Below, one piece after another: positions 27,453 through 36,690 of a stretch of 64,000 nt of DNA. Origin of the DNA: JAGLTZ01 sp964637695. GTDB taxonomy: Bacteria; Blakebacterota; Blakebacteria; Blakebacterales; Blakebacteraceae. Each line of letters begins with the position of its first letter. Positions within the stretch are counted from its first letter, which is position 1. Both the position numbers and the translations under genes were made by a program. The stretch lies in the NCBI GenBank assembly GCA_964637695.1, contig CAZWVF010000002.1, positions 1 to 64,000 of the forward strand, in the 5' to 3' direction. Below the pieces are notes generated by a model that saw only the letters and a program-made list of their open reading frames with translations, was not told the origin of the DNA and ran no database searches.

Positions 27453-27535
27453 GCTTTCCTGCGCCGGTATGATCCGGATCAGGTTCAAGGGTATGCTCTC
27501 AGTCCCGCTCCCTGCAGGACACCCCTAGCCTTCTG
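27453..27535 (-). promoter_or_regulatory. TPP riboswitch (THI element) of thiC
   Basis: On the minus strand: AGGGGTGTCC, CTGAGAG, CCTTGAACCTGATCCGGATC and ACCGGCGCAGGAAAGC in the right order and spacing for the thiamine pyrophosphate aptamer. The thiC ATG follows immediately after the last conserved block, so ligand binding probably hides the initiation region (translational control); I see no separate terminator hairpin. Confidence 0.95.
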
Positions 27536-27546
27536 ATACCTGGTGC

Positions 27547-27699
27547 CCTGAATCATAAATCCATCGTAATTCATCCTCCGCTGCATCCGCACCTGCTGCG
27601 TTGCGCCTCCTCGCCATAGCAACCGCTATGCCTCGTTGCCGCGCCTGGTCGGAGCGGCGCAGCGAAGTTCTCAGTTATGCAACGGACTTCTGACTCAGG
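27547..27699. repeat. 153-bp imperfect palindrome, second family
   Basis: Ends CCTGAATCATAAATCC (left) and GGACTTCTGACTCAGG (right) pair at 13 of 16 positions. The core CATAGC-aacc-GCTATG (27615-27630) lies at the midpoint. The arm stretch GCCGCGCCTGGTCGG next to the core resembles GCCGCCTGGTCGGGCC in the 182-bp element, so the two families look related. It sits between the thiC aptamer and the region where the thiC promoter must be, so it is either transcribed as part of the leader or marks its start. Confidence 0.75.
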
Positions 27700-27981
27700 A
27701 CACACGCACTATACAAGATAGAGATTTATCACTGATCGGGCAACCATCAGGAGTCCTATCTAGTTCCCGTCTGGAGGTTTCCCGCCGGCAACAGCCGGAC
27801 TGCTCATCCTTTGATGAGGACTCCGGATGGGTATGACCCATAATAATGATCTCGATTTCGGGAGCAGCGGGTGCAGCAGGAAGGCCTTGCCTGCTGCAAC
27901 TCTTTTTCACAGTGTCATACCAGTATACACAATTATATTCCAGCACTTCATTCTGCCATACTACATCAAACGAGGTCGCCC
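27700..27981. other. divergent upstream region of thiC and the glycosyltransferase
   Basis: About 280 bp with no coding signal I trust. On the minus strand TATAGT at about 27708-27713 could be a thiC -10 whose start would fall at the edge of the palindrome; no good -35 accompanies it. The plus strand must hold the promoter of the glycosyltransferase, which I cannot pin down. Confidence 0.3.
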
Positions 27982-29244
27982 GTGCACGATATCGTCGAAA
28001 ATCCAGATGGTGTTAAGTCTGCAGACATAATCGTAGGAATCCCGTCATACAACGAAGCAGACAACATCGCCTATCCGACCGACATGGTTTCGAGGGGTTT
28101 GAGGGAATTTTTTCCGGAGGCCAGATCGGTACTCATCAACGTCGACAATAATTCTTCAGATGGCACTCGGGAAGCCTTCATGGGCACTCCCACACAGCAG
28201 CCGAAGATATATATCTCCACACCGGAGGGAGTCCTCGGCAAGGGCAATAATTTCCGAAACCTCTTCCGGGCCTGCGTGGAACTGAACGCCAAATTCGTAA
28301 TTGTCGTGGATGCCGACCTCAAGAGCATCACTCCGGGCTGGATCAGGTATCTGGGCGAACCCTTGATGGGGCGATTCGATTACGTCACCCCTATCTACGT
28401 GCGCCACAAATACGACGGAACGATCACCAACCATATAGCCTATCCCCTGCTGAGAAGTCTTTACGGCCTGCGGGTGAGGCAGCCGATCGGAGGGGATTTC
28501 GGATTTTCAGGCAAGCTGGCCAGAGCCTTTCTGGCAGAGAAGAGCTGGAACAACAAGGTCGCCAATTTCGGCATAGACATCTGGATGACCACTATCGCCA
28601 TCGCACGCGGTTTCAATGTGTGCCAGGCATTCCTGGGTACTCCGAAAATCCACCGCGCAAAGGATCCGGCCGAAGACCTGAGCAAGATGTTCATAGAGGT
28701 GGTATCCACCATTTTCGATCTGATCGTGGACTTCGAATATATCTGGATGGACCTGGCAGAGAGCCGGCCGAGCAGTATTTACGGGTTCGGTCTCGGTGTG
28801 GATGAAAAGCCTCCCGAGATCAATGTCAACACCGGTAAACTGCTGGACAGCTTCAAAAGCGGCTACAAGGAGTTCAGAGAGCTGTGGGAGGATGTGCTTC
28901 CACTCCCCGAAATGACTCAGGTCGTGAAGCTGGTGGAGGAATCGGAGAAGGAATCGTTCTTCTACCACAGCGATGTCTGGGCGAGGATTCTCTTCAGTTT
29001 CGCGGTTGCATACAAACAGGACGTGATCGATCACGATCATCTGATGGAAGCGCTTATACCCTTCTATCACTCCAGGGTACTCTCCTTCGTGAACAAGACA
29101 CACGCCTTCGGCACGCTCGACACAGAAGAGTACCTGGAGAACATCATCCGGATATTCGAGAGGGAGAAGTTTTACCTCATAACACGCTGGGAAGAAACGA
29201 AGAACAGGCACGACAGAGCACTCTTCGTCCAGAGCGAGCAGTAA
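27982..29244 (+). CDS. family 2-like glycosyltransferase (GT-A fold)
   Basis: A 420-residue cytosolic glycosyltransferase. IIVGIPSYNEADNI at the N-terminus is the nucleotide-sugar-binding strand; VLINVDNNSSDGTREAF and VVDADLKSITP give the DxD-type metal site; GGDFGFSG sits in the acceptor region. The C-terminal third is helical. The pattern resembles the GT2/GT81 group (glucosyl-3-phosphoglycerate and mannosylglycerate synthases), which would make a compatible solute, but this is a guess. GTG at 27982 has CGAGGT upstream; the open frame continues to 27871 without a conserved sequence. It is a single gene with no sugar pathway partners adjacent. Confidence 0.7.
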   Translation: MHDIVENPDGVKSADIIVGIPSYNEADNIAYPTDMVSRGLREFFPEARSVLINVDNNSSDGTREAFMGTPTQQPKIYISTPEGVLGKGNNFRNLFRACVELNAKFVIVVDADLKSITPGWIRYLGEPLMGRFDYVTPIYVRHKYDGTITNHIAYPLLRSLYGLRVRQPIGGDFGFSGKLARAFLAEKSWNNKVANFGIDIWMTTIAIARGFNVCQAFLGTPKIHRAKDPAEDLSKMFIEVVSTIFDLIVDFEYIWMDLAESRPSSIYGFGLGVDEKPPEINVNTGKLLDSFKSGYKEFRELWEDVLPLPEMTQVVKLVEESEKESFFYHSDVWARILFSFAVAYKQDVIDHDHLMEALIPFYHSRVLSFVNKTHAFGTLDTEEYLENIIRIFEREKFYLITRWEETKNRHDRALFVQSEQ

Positions 29245-29265
29245 TAAATACCGGGAAAACCATCG

Positions 29266-29322
29266 CCGCCCCGCCGGATGTCATCGCAAGCCGCAGCCGG
29301 AGCGTTTCTCCGACAGACCCCT
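29266..29322. repeat. decayed end of the 182-bp palindrome family
   Basis: CGCCGGATGTC (about 29274) and CCGCAGCCGG...CTCCGACAG...CCT (29291-29322) correspond to inner and terminal pieces of the reverse complement of the 182-bp element, with the middle deleted and several substitutions. It lies in the 85-bp gap between two convergent genes. Confidence 0.4.
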
Positions 29323-29329
29323 GAGATCG

Positions 29330-30748
29330 CTAAATACCTGCAATAAGTCTCCAGACATTGGCAACCAGGAAGCAGACCGCGAATGCTATCGTAAGCGGCA
29401 TCAGGGCACCCACTACCGTCCACTTCATGCTTCCGGTTTCCTTCCAGATGGTAAAGATGGTCGTGGAGCATGGATTGTGCAGCAGGCTGAAGAGCATCAG
29501 GCTGACGGCGGTCAACAGGGTCCAGCCCTGATCTCCTATCAGCAGGGCTTCCAGATCGGCACGTCCGGCGATATCGATCATCTGTGCCGCTCCCGTATAG
29601 GCCATCAGGATAACAGGAACAATGATCTCGTTGGCCGGAATCGCGATTACGTAGGCCATCAGGATGACACCGTCGAGCCCTATCGATCTTCCGACCGGAT
29701 CGAGCAGACCGGCAAACAGGCCTGCCAGGTTCTCTCCGCCAACATTTACCGCACTCAGGATCCAGATAACGGCACCGGCCGGTGCCGCCATCACCACGGC
29801 CCGCCACAGCACGAAAATCGTCCTGTCTATCAGGGATGTGTAGATGATCTGACGGATATTCGGACGCCTGTAGGGGGGCAGTTCCAGCGTAAAGCTCGAG
29901 GGCTCCCCCTTCAGCACCGTCCTGGAGAGGAACGTCGAGACCACCAGTGTGACTATCACTCCTATCATGACGATGATCACCACGGCCCCTGCCGCTGCAG
30001 CCGAGGCCACGGCGGGATTGAACCTGGCGCCGACGAATATGGAAGCCAGCAGGATCAGCGTCGGGAACCTGCCGTTGCAGGGCACGAAATTGTTCGTGAG
30101 AATAGCAATCAGTCGCTCCTTCGGGGAATCGATTATCCTGGTTGCGATGACGCCGGCGGCATTGCATCCGAAGCCCATGCTCATCGAAAGCGCCTGCTTG
30201 CCGTGAGCACCTGCGAACTTGAAGAGCCGATCCATATTGAATGCCACGCGCGGCAGGTAGCCCAGATCCTCGAGGAATGTGAAGATCGGAAAGAAGATCG
30301 CCATCGGGGGAAGCATCACGGAAATAACCCACGCGAGAGCTTTGTAGACACCGTGCCAGACAAGGCCGGTCACCCACCATGGCAGCCCGATCGAATTGAA
30401 GAGCACCACCCCCTGCTCTTCTATCCAGAAGAGCCCTGTGGCCAGTATCTGGGAAGGATAGTTGGCGCCGGCAACCGTAATCCAGAATGTTACGGCCAGT
30501 CCCAGAGCCATCAGGGGCAGACCGAAGAGGCGGCTGGTGAGTACGCGGTCCAGCTTCTGATCCCAGCCCCGGCTCTTCTCTGAAGTCATGGAGACGTGCC
30601 GCTCCGCCAGGGAGGCCGCGTTCGAAAAGATGTCGTCAACCAGGCGATCGCGCAGGTTCGCTCCCAGACGCCGCTGAAGCAGATCGGCCTGCGACAGGAT
30701 CTCTCCGGCGTTCTTCGCAGATCGGGATGCCGCCGCCGGGTCACTCAT
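29330..30748 (-). CDS. feoB: FeoB membrane permease half (split FeoB)
   Basis: A 472-residue integral membrane part of the ferrous iron transporter. Two Gate-type repeats are visible (PCNGRFPTLILLAS, and later nucleoside-recognition-like segments ending LHNPCSTTIFTIWKETGS). GFGCNAAGVIATRIIDSPKERL carries the conserved Cys region of the pore. The N-terminal 75 residues (RVLTSRLFGLPLMALGL) match the linker that in whole FeoB follows the GTPase domain. Its ATG at 30748 overlaps the end of the GTPase gene by eight bases. Together the two genes make one complete FeoB; the break falls in the helical domain after the G domain. Confidence 0.85.
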   Translation of the reverse strand: MSDPAAASRSAKNAGEILSQADLLQRRLGANLRDRLVDDIFSNAASLAERHVSMTSEKSRGWDQKLDRVLTSRLFGLPLMALGLAVTFWITVAGANYPSQILATGLFWIEEQGVVLFNSIGLPWWVTGLVWHGVYKALAWVISVMLPPMAIFFPIFTFLEDLGYLPRVAFNMDRLFKFAGAHGKQALSMSMGFGCNAAGVIATRIIDSPKERLIAILTNNFVPCNGRFPTLILLASIFVGARFNPAVASAAAAGAVVIIVMIGVIVTLVVSTFLSRTVLKGEPSSFTLELPPYRRPNIRQIIYTSLIDRTIFVLWRAVVMAAPAGAVIWILSAVNVGGENLAGLFAGLLDPVGRSIGLDGVILMAYVIAIPANEIIVPVILMAYTGAAQMIDIAGRADLEALLIGDQGWTLLTAVSLMLFSLLHNPCSTTIFTIWKETGSMKWTVVGALMPLTIAFAVCFLVANVWRLIAGI

Positions 30749-31433
30749 CGAACTTCCCCGGCATATCACCGTTCACGAGCGCCTGACGGACCGCGTAATC
30801 GCCATCCAGCAGCCTGAGCGCCACCCATCTGGAATTGGGCAGCTCCGGATACTCTTCCTCTATAAGGGGAATGAGTTGATCGAGGGCCTCCTGCAGTTCT
30901 CCCTTAATCCTGATTCTGTAGGGCTGTGTATCAACATTTCCTTCTATTACATCAGCCACGGCCCTCATCAGCGAATCTAGACCCCTGCCATACCGTGCCG
31001 TAGTCGGGATTACAGGCACTCCCAGATCTCTGGAGAGCCCCTCATGGTCCACCTGCAGACCTTTCCGCCCGGCTTCATCCATCAGGTTCAGACAGACCAC
31101 AACCCTGTCTGTGATCTCGAGTACCTGCATGGTGAGGTTCAGATTCCGCTCCAGCGATGTGGCATCGACAACCACAATCGAACAGTCAGGTCTTCCGAAG
31201 AGGAGAAAATCGCGGGCAATCTCCTCATCCAGCGACGCCGAGAGGAGCGAATAGGTTCCAGGCAGATCGATAAGTTTGTACTGACGGCCGTCGAACTCAA
31301 AGAATCCTTCGGCGCGGGTCACCGTCTTGCCCGGCCAGTTGCCGGTGTGCTGTTTCAGGCCTGTCAGGGCGTTGAAAACCGTACTCTTCCCTGTATTGGG
31401 ATTTCCTGCCAGCGCAATAATCCGGTCAGGCAT
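30741..31433 (-). CDS. feoB: FeoB GTPase half (split FeoB)
   Basis: A 230-residue cytosolic GTPase domain of ferrous iron transport. G1 GNPNTGKST is at residues 10-18, the Switch I region has GNWPGKTV, G3 is DLPGTYSL and G4 is NLMDEA. The C-terminal helical domain (RWVALRLLDGDYAVRQAL) is cut short by a stop; the permease gene starts inside this end. Overlapping reading frames with their own start codons argue for a real gene split rather than a sequencing slip. The start overlaps the upstream regulator/FeoA gene. Confidence 0.88.
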   Translation of the reverse strand: MPDRIIALAGNPNTGKSTVFNALTGLKQHTGNWPGKTVTRAEGFFEFDGRQYKLIDLPGTYSLLSASLDEEIARDFLLFGRPDCSIVVVDATSLERNLNLTMQVLEITDRVVVCLNLMDEAGRKGLQVDHEGLSRDLGVPVIPTTARYGRGLDSLMRAVADVIEGNVDTQPYRIRIKGELQEALDQLIPLIEEEYPELPNSRWVALRLLDGDYAVRQALVNGDMPGKFDE

Positions 31434-32469
31434 CGTCTTGTTTTTCTGCCGCCTGCACCGCCGGTTCGATCAGAATATGTTCTGCCTGTTCATGCCTGAG
31501 AGCAACCAGGGTTCCGCGTACTTTATAGGCCCGGGGGTCTCCGAATGGTCCGGTCCTCTCCACCTCAACTCTGGCTCCCGGAGTGAATCCCAGATCGAGC
31601 AGACGCCTTCGCGTCAGGCCCCTGCACTCATCGCCGATGGCCTTCACAACACTCTCCGTCCCCATATCCAGATCAGAGAGAAGCATGAAGGGACCTTCTA
31701 CCGCAGTTACCTCCGGCAGTGGCGCCACGGTGATGTTGGCAGCCACGACAGTAGCCACAACAAATTCACGGTCCCTGGTGAAGAACCGGACATGTTCGTC
31801 GGTCCTCTCCATTATCCGAACATCTTCACCCAGCCTGAATCCTTCGGCCACCAGTTGTGCGAACACCTCGGGGGGCTCATCCTCCAGGTGCACGATCCTG
31901 CCTGGAGTGTCGAGCGGCCACCGGGTGAGCGTTACACCCTCGGGTTCGGCGATCTCTCCATAGGCAGTCGGAATCGGATCGCCGTGAGGATCGTAGGTGG
32001 GATGGCCCAGCCGGGCTTCCAGTTCATCTGCTTCGGCCGGCGAGAGATTGTGTTCCGCTCTCTCGGCGCGTGCATGTATCTCTTCCTCTTTAACCTCTGT
32101 TTCGTCTGCAAGATATCGCTCCCACAACCTGTGGGCGCGCACAACCTGAAGCGCATAACTCCGCCCTTCCACCGTAAGCACGTACGCGTCTTCAGCGGGA
32201 CGAACGTAGCCATTTCTGATCAGCTCGGCGATCAGTTCTGTCGCTTCCCCAACAGTAATTCCCAGAACCCCTGCCAGGGTCTGGACGGTCGCAGGTTGCT
32301 CCTGATACTCACTCTCGTGCAGATGTTTGAGCGCATCTTCACGCCGCACACGGATGTTTATTTCACGGCTGAGTCGCCACTGCCAGAACCATCCCGATCC
32401 CGGGTGAAAGAGGGCCCAGAGGATGATCCCGACCAGCAGTGCCGTCAGGAGTGAATTGAGAGGATTCAC
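31426..32469 (-). CDS. membrane-anchored DtxR-like regulator fused to FeoA domain
   Basis: A 347-residue mosaic. Residues 5-25 form a membrane helix. Residues 45-190 resemble the iron/manganese-dependent DtxR/MntR family: winged helix ATVQTLAGVLGITVGEATEL, then HRLWERYLADET and HNLSPAEADELEARLGHP with the metal-site His/Glu pattern. Residues 200-335 hold SH3-like FeoA modules (GRIVHLEDEPPEVFAQLV, and GLTRRRLLDLGFTPGARVEV, the typical FeoA signature). It is directly upstream of and overlapping split FeoB. It may tether iron sensing to the transporter, or the HTH part may be a structural remnant. Confidence 0.75.
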   Translation of the reverse strand: MNPLNSLLTALLVGIILWALFHPGSGWFWQWRLSREINIRVRREDALKHLHESEYQEQPATVQTLAGVLGITVGEATELIAELIRNGYVRPAEDAYVLTVEGRSYALQVVRAHRLWERYLADETEVKEEEIHARAERAEHNLSPAEADELEARLGHPTYDPHGDPIPTAYGEIAEPEGVTLTRWPLDTPGRIVHLEDEPPEVFAQLVAEGFRLGEDVRIMERTDEHVRFFTRDREFVVATVVAANITVAPLPEVTAVEGPFMLLSDLDMGTESVVKAIGDECRGLTRRRLLDLGFTPGARVEVERTGPFGDPRAYKVRGTLVALRHEQAEHILIEPAVQAAEKQDDA

Positions 32470-34889
32470 CTGAGGATGATCGCCTTCCTGACCCTTCTGA
32501 ATTCTCCGACCCGGAGCTCGATCAGGTAGATGCCTGACGGTACCCTGACGCGGTTCATATCGTAGCCGTCCCAGTTAAAGTAATTCCTGTATATCTTGTT
32601 CTCCACGCTCCCCTCATGGATATAGTCGATAAGCCGGCCGCGGGCATCATACACCGATATCGTCAGGTGACTCCAGGTACCGGGAAGCTGAGAGAGATCG
32701 ACGTCTATCCGGATCGGATCGGCCGTACCCGGATTGGACGGATTCGGATATGGTGCACCCAACAGATTACCGATATCCGGACCCCGCTCCGGCTGCTCAG
32801 TAACGGTCGCGGTCCAGGCTTCTATCCGTATGTCGTCTATCTCCCATCCACCACCCTGCGAGAAGTAATAGTTGGAGTACCAGCCGAGCCATAACCGGGG
32901 GGTTCCGGCATAGGGAGTCAGATCGATCTCCACCTCTTCCCACTCATTGCGCCAGCCGGTGGTGAAATAAATCAAAGGATCGGGCGGATTAACATTCGGC
33001 CTGGGATTAGGCGACGGAGCGATCGTGACCATCGCGAGATTCCTGGCTCCTATGGCGGGACGGCTGCGGAATTTGAGCACCGCACCATCGAATCCGTTGA
33101 GGCTGAATGGTGAATTGAGATCGAGCCGGTTCTCAAACTGACTTATCACCCCTCCCGGAGCATCCGTAACAAGATGGGTTCCGGGCGGATAGCTCGAATT
33201 CGCGAGTTCGAAACCGCTCATCGTCCACCTGTCTGTGCCCTCTTCCCACCCCTCAGTGAAGACCACGGACGGTCTTCCTATCAGAACGCCAATCGTATCT
33301 GTCCGTGTATACCCATTGTCGGCATCCACCCTCAGAGCGAACTGCGCCTGCCTGCCAAGCGACATCGAACCGATCTGAAGTGTGAATCCTTCCGCAGCCT
33401 GCCGGCTCTCACCGGGGGCATAATCACCCAGATCGACGGTGGCATCGGCAACAGCAGCACCGGTACCCAGAGCTTCAAGTGTGGCGACCGCTCCGGTGAC
33501 CGGCTCGGAGAAACCGGCATTCGTCCACGTAAGATTCAGGAGAACCGTTTCACCCGGTTCGGCGTATCCGTCACCGTCACCGCTGCTGTCATCTACATCG
33601 ATGTCATCGGCCAGCAGTACACCGCCCGACATCCAGGCTGTCAGGTAGTTGGGTCCTATATGTTCCCCCACCAGAGGCGATATCCGGCTGGTCGGCGGCC
33701 AGAAATTGTCGAAATATGTTCCTACCTCCGGCACCATCGACAGCACCCCTTCAGATCCGTATTGCCAGTCGACGGCATCCCCGTTCGTATGGTAACCGAT
33801 CATCTCGGTTCCGGTACCGTAGGGGTAGTGGTTAAATCCAGATAACCGGGTCGCCCACGCCCTGAAATCCTCGAACCTGTCCACCTGGGCCGGTGTATAT
33901 CCCCAGGGGATGAGGTAGACGTTGCTGTGTGCATGATAGTTGAGTATAAACTGGAAGGGTCTGCCCAGCACGACATCGCGGACCGCCTGCGTTTCGGGCT
34001 CGCTGAAGGGAGCAGGACCCCGATATGTGCTTCTGGAGGGATCGGGGCTCGATCCCTGATCATCTTCCCCCCAGTGGAAACCGAAATTCCTGTTGAGATC
34101 CACTCCATCCTGGTACTGCTCGAAGGCCCCGCTGCCGTTGTTGTCCCGCTTGTTCTTCCTCCACATGCCGCCACCCCCGGGATCAGTTGCCTCGTTGTAG
34201 TAGTAACCGTCAGGATTGATGATCGGTACGAACAACAGCTCGCGAGAGGAGAGGAGATAATCCACGTCGGGATCACCCCCGGCGTACTTCCCGGCGATGT
34301 CTTCGGCGAAACCGAGCAGAAGCATCATCGCGATCGGCTCACGGGCGTGGATCATTCCGTTATAGAAAACAGCCGGGCGGTTCGGATCTGAAACCGAGGG
34401 AGAATCGGAAATGCGAAATGCCCAGATCGACCTGCCCTCGACCGAGGTACCGATGCTGAATTTCCGGCTGATGACAGCGGGATAGGCGTCAGCAAGCTGA
34501 TCCATTACGGCTTCCGCTTCGGCCAGGGTGTAATACCCGCCCATGCTGCCGGGTCCCAGAGATGCGTCGAGGCGGCTCGCAAACCAGGCTGCTGCATCGG
34601 GGTGAATGATTTCGGGTATCAGACCTATTGAATGAAGAGCCTGCAGTTCATCGGCGGTAACGAAAAGAGTGGCCTCACCGGCCAGCAGTCCCGCCCGGAA
34701 ATCGATACCGAGCCGGGCCACTCTGTCCAGATCCTCCCGGCTCGCATCGGACAATCTGACCATCGCCACCGGCTCCCGCGTCACCTGAGCGGAAACCGGC
34801 GATGATGAAATAGCTTCTGCAGTTAAGACAGCAAGAGAGAGGCATGCAGCCGGCCAGATGGATCTGCTGCCTCTGTGTATCTGCACCAC
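32466..34889 (-). CDS. secreted M14 zinc carboxypeptidase with C-terminal FlgD-like sorting-type domain
   Basis: An 807-residue exported peptidase. After a basic N-terminus the hydrophobic stretch AACLSLAVLTAEAISSS and VSA form a signal peptide. The peptidase domain (about 120-410) has IHAREP (zinc His and Glu), DLNRNFGFHWG (substrate Asn-Arg), NYHAHSNVYLIPWGY (third zinc His) and VPEVGTYFD with the catalytic Glu. A CARDB-like and a jelly-roll-like region follow. The end shows PYPNPSNPGTADP and a FlgD-like fold closing in PSGIYLIELRVGEF, typical of surface-sorted proteins in Bacteroidota-like phyla. It starts with GTG seven bases after proS; the stop overlaps the next gene. Confidence 0.85.
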   Translation of the reverse strand: MVQIHRGSRSIWPAACLSLAVLTAEAISSSPVSAQVTREPVAMVRLSDASREDLDRVARLGIDFRAGLLAGEATLFVTADELQALHSIGLIPEIIHPDAAAWFASRLDASLGPGSMGGYYTLAEAEAVMDQLADAYPAVISRKFSIGTSVEGRSIWAFRISDSPSVSDPNRPAVFYNGMIHAREPIAMMLLLGFAEDIAGKYAGGDPDVDYLLSSRELLFVPIINPDGYYYNEATDPGGGGMWRKNKRDNNGSGAFEQYQDGVDLNRNFGFHWGEDDQGSSPDPSRSTYRGPAPFSEPETQAVRDVVLGRPFQFILNYHAHSNVYLIPWGYTPAQVDRFEDFRAWATRLSGFNHYPYGTGTEMIGYHTNGDAVDWQYGSEGVLSMVPEVGTYFDNFWPPTSRISPLVGEHIGPNYLTAWMSGGVLLADDIDVDDSSGDGDGYAEPGETVLLNLTWTNAGFSEPVTGAVATLEALGTGAAVADATVDLGDYAPGESRQAAEGFTLQIGSMSLGRQAQFALRVDADNGYTRTDTIGVLIGRPSVVFTEGWEEGTDRWTMSGFELANSSYPPGTHLVTDAPGGVISQFENRLDLNSPFSLNGFDGAVLKFRSRPAIGARNLAMVTIAPSPNPRPNVNPPDPLIYFTTGWRNEWEEVEIDLTPYAGTPRLWLGWYSNYYFSQGGGWEIDDIRIEAWTATVTEQPERGPDIGNLLGAPYPNPSNPGTADPIRIDVDLSQLPGTWSHLTISVYDARGRLIDYIHEGSVENKIYRNYFNWDGYDMNRVRVPSGIYLIELRVGEFRRVRKAIILR

Positions 34890-34896
34890 GTCAATC

Positions 34897-36642
34897 TCAA
34901 TTTCCGGCTACTTCGTCCGCGTACCTGTTATAGCCGGCGATCTCTTCATCGATGGCACTGCGCACATACTCAACAACCTCTTCGAACGGGATCTCCGTCA
35001 TCTTTTTAGTCGAACGCTGAACCACCTCGGCGACCCCCTTCTCGTACCCCTTCATGCCGACATTCACCCTGTAGGGCAGACCGAGCATGTCGGCATCCTT
35101 GAATTTCGTACCCGCCTGCAGATTGCGATCATCGTAGAGGACCTCAAGACCTGCCGCCTGCAACTGATTGTACAGTTCGTCAGCCTTTTTGACGATGCGT
35201 TCCTCCACCACATTTATCGGCAGCAGGTGAACATGATAGGGAGCGATAGAGGCGGGCCAGCAGATACCATCGGCATCGGCACTCTGCTCCATCGCCGCCA
35301 CAGCAATCCTCTCCAGACCTATCCCATACGAGCCCATGACGACCGGTTTTTCTTCACCCTGCTCGTCCTGAAAGGTGCATCCCATAGACTCGGAGTACTT
35401 TGTACCCAGCTTGAAGATGTGTCCCATCTCGATAGCGGTAATAATCCGGATTTCAGATCCGCATTCGACACACGCCTCCCCCTCCCTGACTGCACGCAGG
35501 TTTACATACTCCGTGACCTTCACATCTCTTTCCAGATTGATATGCGTGAGGTGGTAGTCGTCCCGATTGGCACCGGTGGCACCATCGAGAAGACCCTGCA
35601 TTGAGTTGTCGACATATATCTTTACGGTGCCGGGAGCTTTGACGGGTCCTATGAATCCTGCCCGCGCCCCCATGATCTTCGTCACCTCTTCAGGCACGGC
35701 CGGCCTGACGGCCATTCCGGCAACCTTCATGGCCAGGCCCTCGTTGAGATCGTGACTTCCGGGAACGAGGAACATCACCGGTTCTTCCTCCGCAGTCATA
35801 TAGAGCAGACTCTTTATCAGGTGTTGAGGTTCTATGGAGAGGAATGCGGACACCTCGTCAATGGTACGCTGATCGGGTGTATGGACCTCTTCCAGCTCTC
35901 CATCACTGCCCTGATCGACTTTCCAGCTGGTGGCGGCCACCTCCACGTTCATTACGTACCCGCAGTTATCACAGACGACTGCCCGATCTTCGCCGGCCTG
36001 GCTTTCAACCAGGAACTCCTGTGATCCTGTGCCCCCCATCAGTCCCGATGAAGCTCCCGCAACGAAGAACTTCAAACCGCAGCGTGCAAAGAGCCGGCGA
36101 TAGGCCAGGGCGTGCAGATCGTAGCCCCTGTCGAGTCCCTCCTGCGATGTATCGAGGGTATAGGAATCCTTCATAATGAACTGCCGCGATCTAAGAAGCC
36201 CAGACCTCGGCCTCGGTTCATCCCTGAACTTGGTCTGGATCTGGTACCAGATCTGGGGCAGATCGCGGTACGACCTTATCTCATTTCGCACGATATCGCT
36301 GACAACTTCTTCGTGAGTGGGAGCCAGCAGCATGCCGCGGCCCTTCCGGTCCTTGAGCCTGAATACGTCATCACCGAAATCGTCGTTTCTGCCGGTTTCA
36401 TCCCACAGGTCGATCGGGTTCAGTGCGGGGAAGAGGAATTCCTGGCCACCGATGGCGTTCATCTCTTCCCTTATTATCTGCTGAGCCTTCAGAAGGCTCC
36501 TCCAGAGAAAGGGGAGATAAGAATAGATGCCGGCCGCAAGCAGTCGTACCATCCCTCCCTTGAGCATGACTCGATGGCTGGTCACTTCGGCGCCCGCAGG
36601 ATCTTCTTTTAGAGTAGGAATAAAACCTCTGCTCAACCGCAT
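34897..36642 (-). CDS. proS: prolyl-tRNA synthetase, bacterial long form
   Basis: A 581-residue class II synthetase charging tRNA-Pro. Motif 2 region RFRDEPRPRSGLLRSRQFIMKD and motif 3 GSYGIGLERI are clear. Between them residues about 225-380 hold the YbaK-like editing insertion (IDEVSAFLSIEPQHLIKSLLY), which clears Ala-tRNA-Pro. The C-terminal anticodon-binding domain ends in EEIAGYNRYADEVAGN. ATG at 36642 follows GGAGG at ideal spacing, so the five extra N-terminal codons are dropped. It heads the proS - M14 - feoA/feoB run. Confidence 0.94.
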   Translation of the reverse strand: MRLSRGFIPTLKEDPAGAEVTSHRVMLKGGMVRLLAAGIYSYLPFLWRSLLKAQQIIREEMNAIGGQEFLFPALNPIDLWDETGRNDDFGDDVFRLKDRKGRGMLLAPTHEEVVSDIVRNEIRSYRDLPQIWYQIQTKFRDEPRPRSGLLRSRQFIMKDSYTLDTSQEGLDRGYDLHALAYRRLFARCGLKFFVAGASSGLMGGTGSQEFLVESQAGEDRAVVCDNCGYVMNVEVAATSWKVDQGSDGELEEVHTPDQRTIDEVSAFLSIEPQHLIKSLLYMTAEEEPVMFLVPGSHDLNEGLAMKVAGMAVRPAVPEEVTKIMGARAGFIGPVKAPGTVKIYVDNSMQGLLDGATGANRDDYHLTHINLERDVKVTEYVNLRAVREGEACVECGSEIRIITAIEMGHIFKLGTKYSESMGCTFQDEQGEEKPVVMGSYGIGLERIAVAAMEQSADADGICWPASIAPYHVHLLPINVVEERIVKKADELYNQLQAAGLEVLYDDRNLQAGTKFKDADMLGLPYRVNVGMKGYEKGVAEVVQRSTKKMTEIPFEEVVEYVRSAIDEEIAGYNRYADEVAGN

Positions 36643-36690
36643 GCTGCCTCCACTCATCGTAGTATCTGGACTTACAAGACTCTTCCTGAA

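Noticed and set aside
30741..30748. FeoB split as sequencing frameshift
   Set aside because: The downstream half has its own ATG overlapping the stop by eight bases and the missing helical linker cannot be restored simply by a one-base change; still, reads should confirm.
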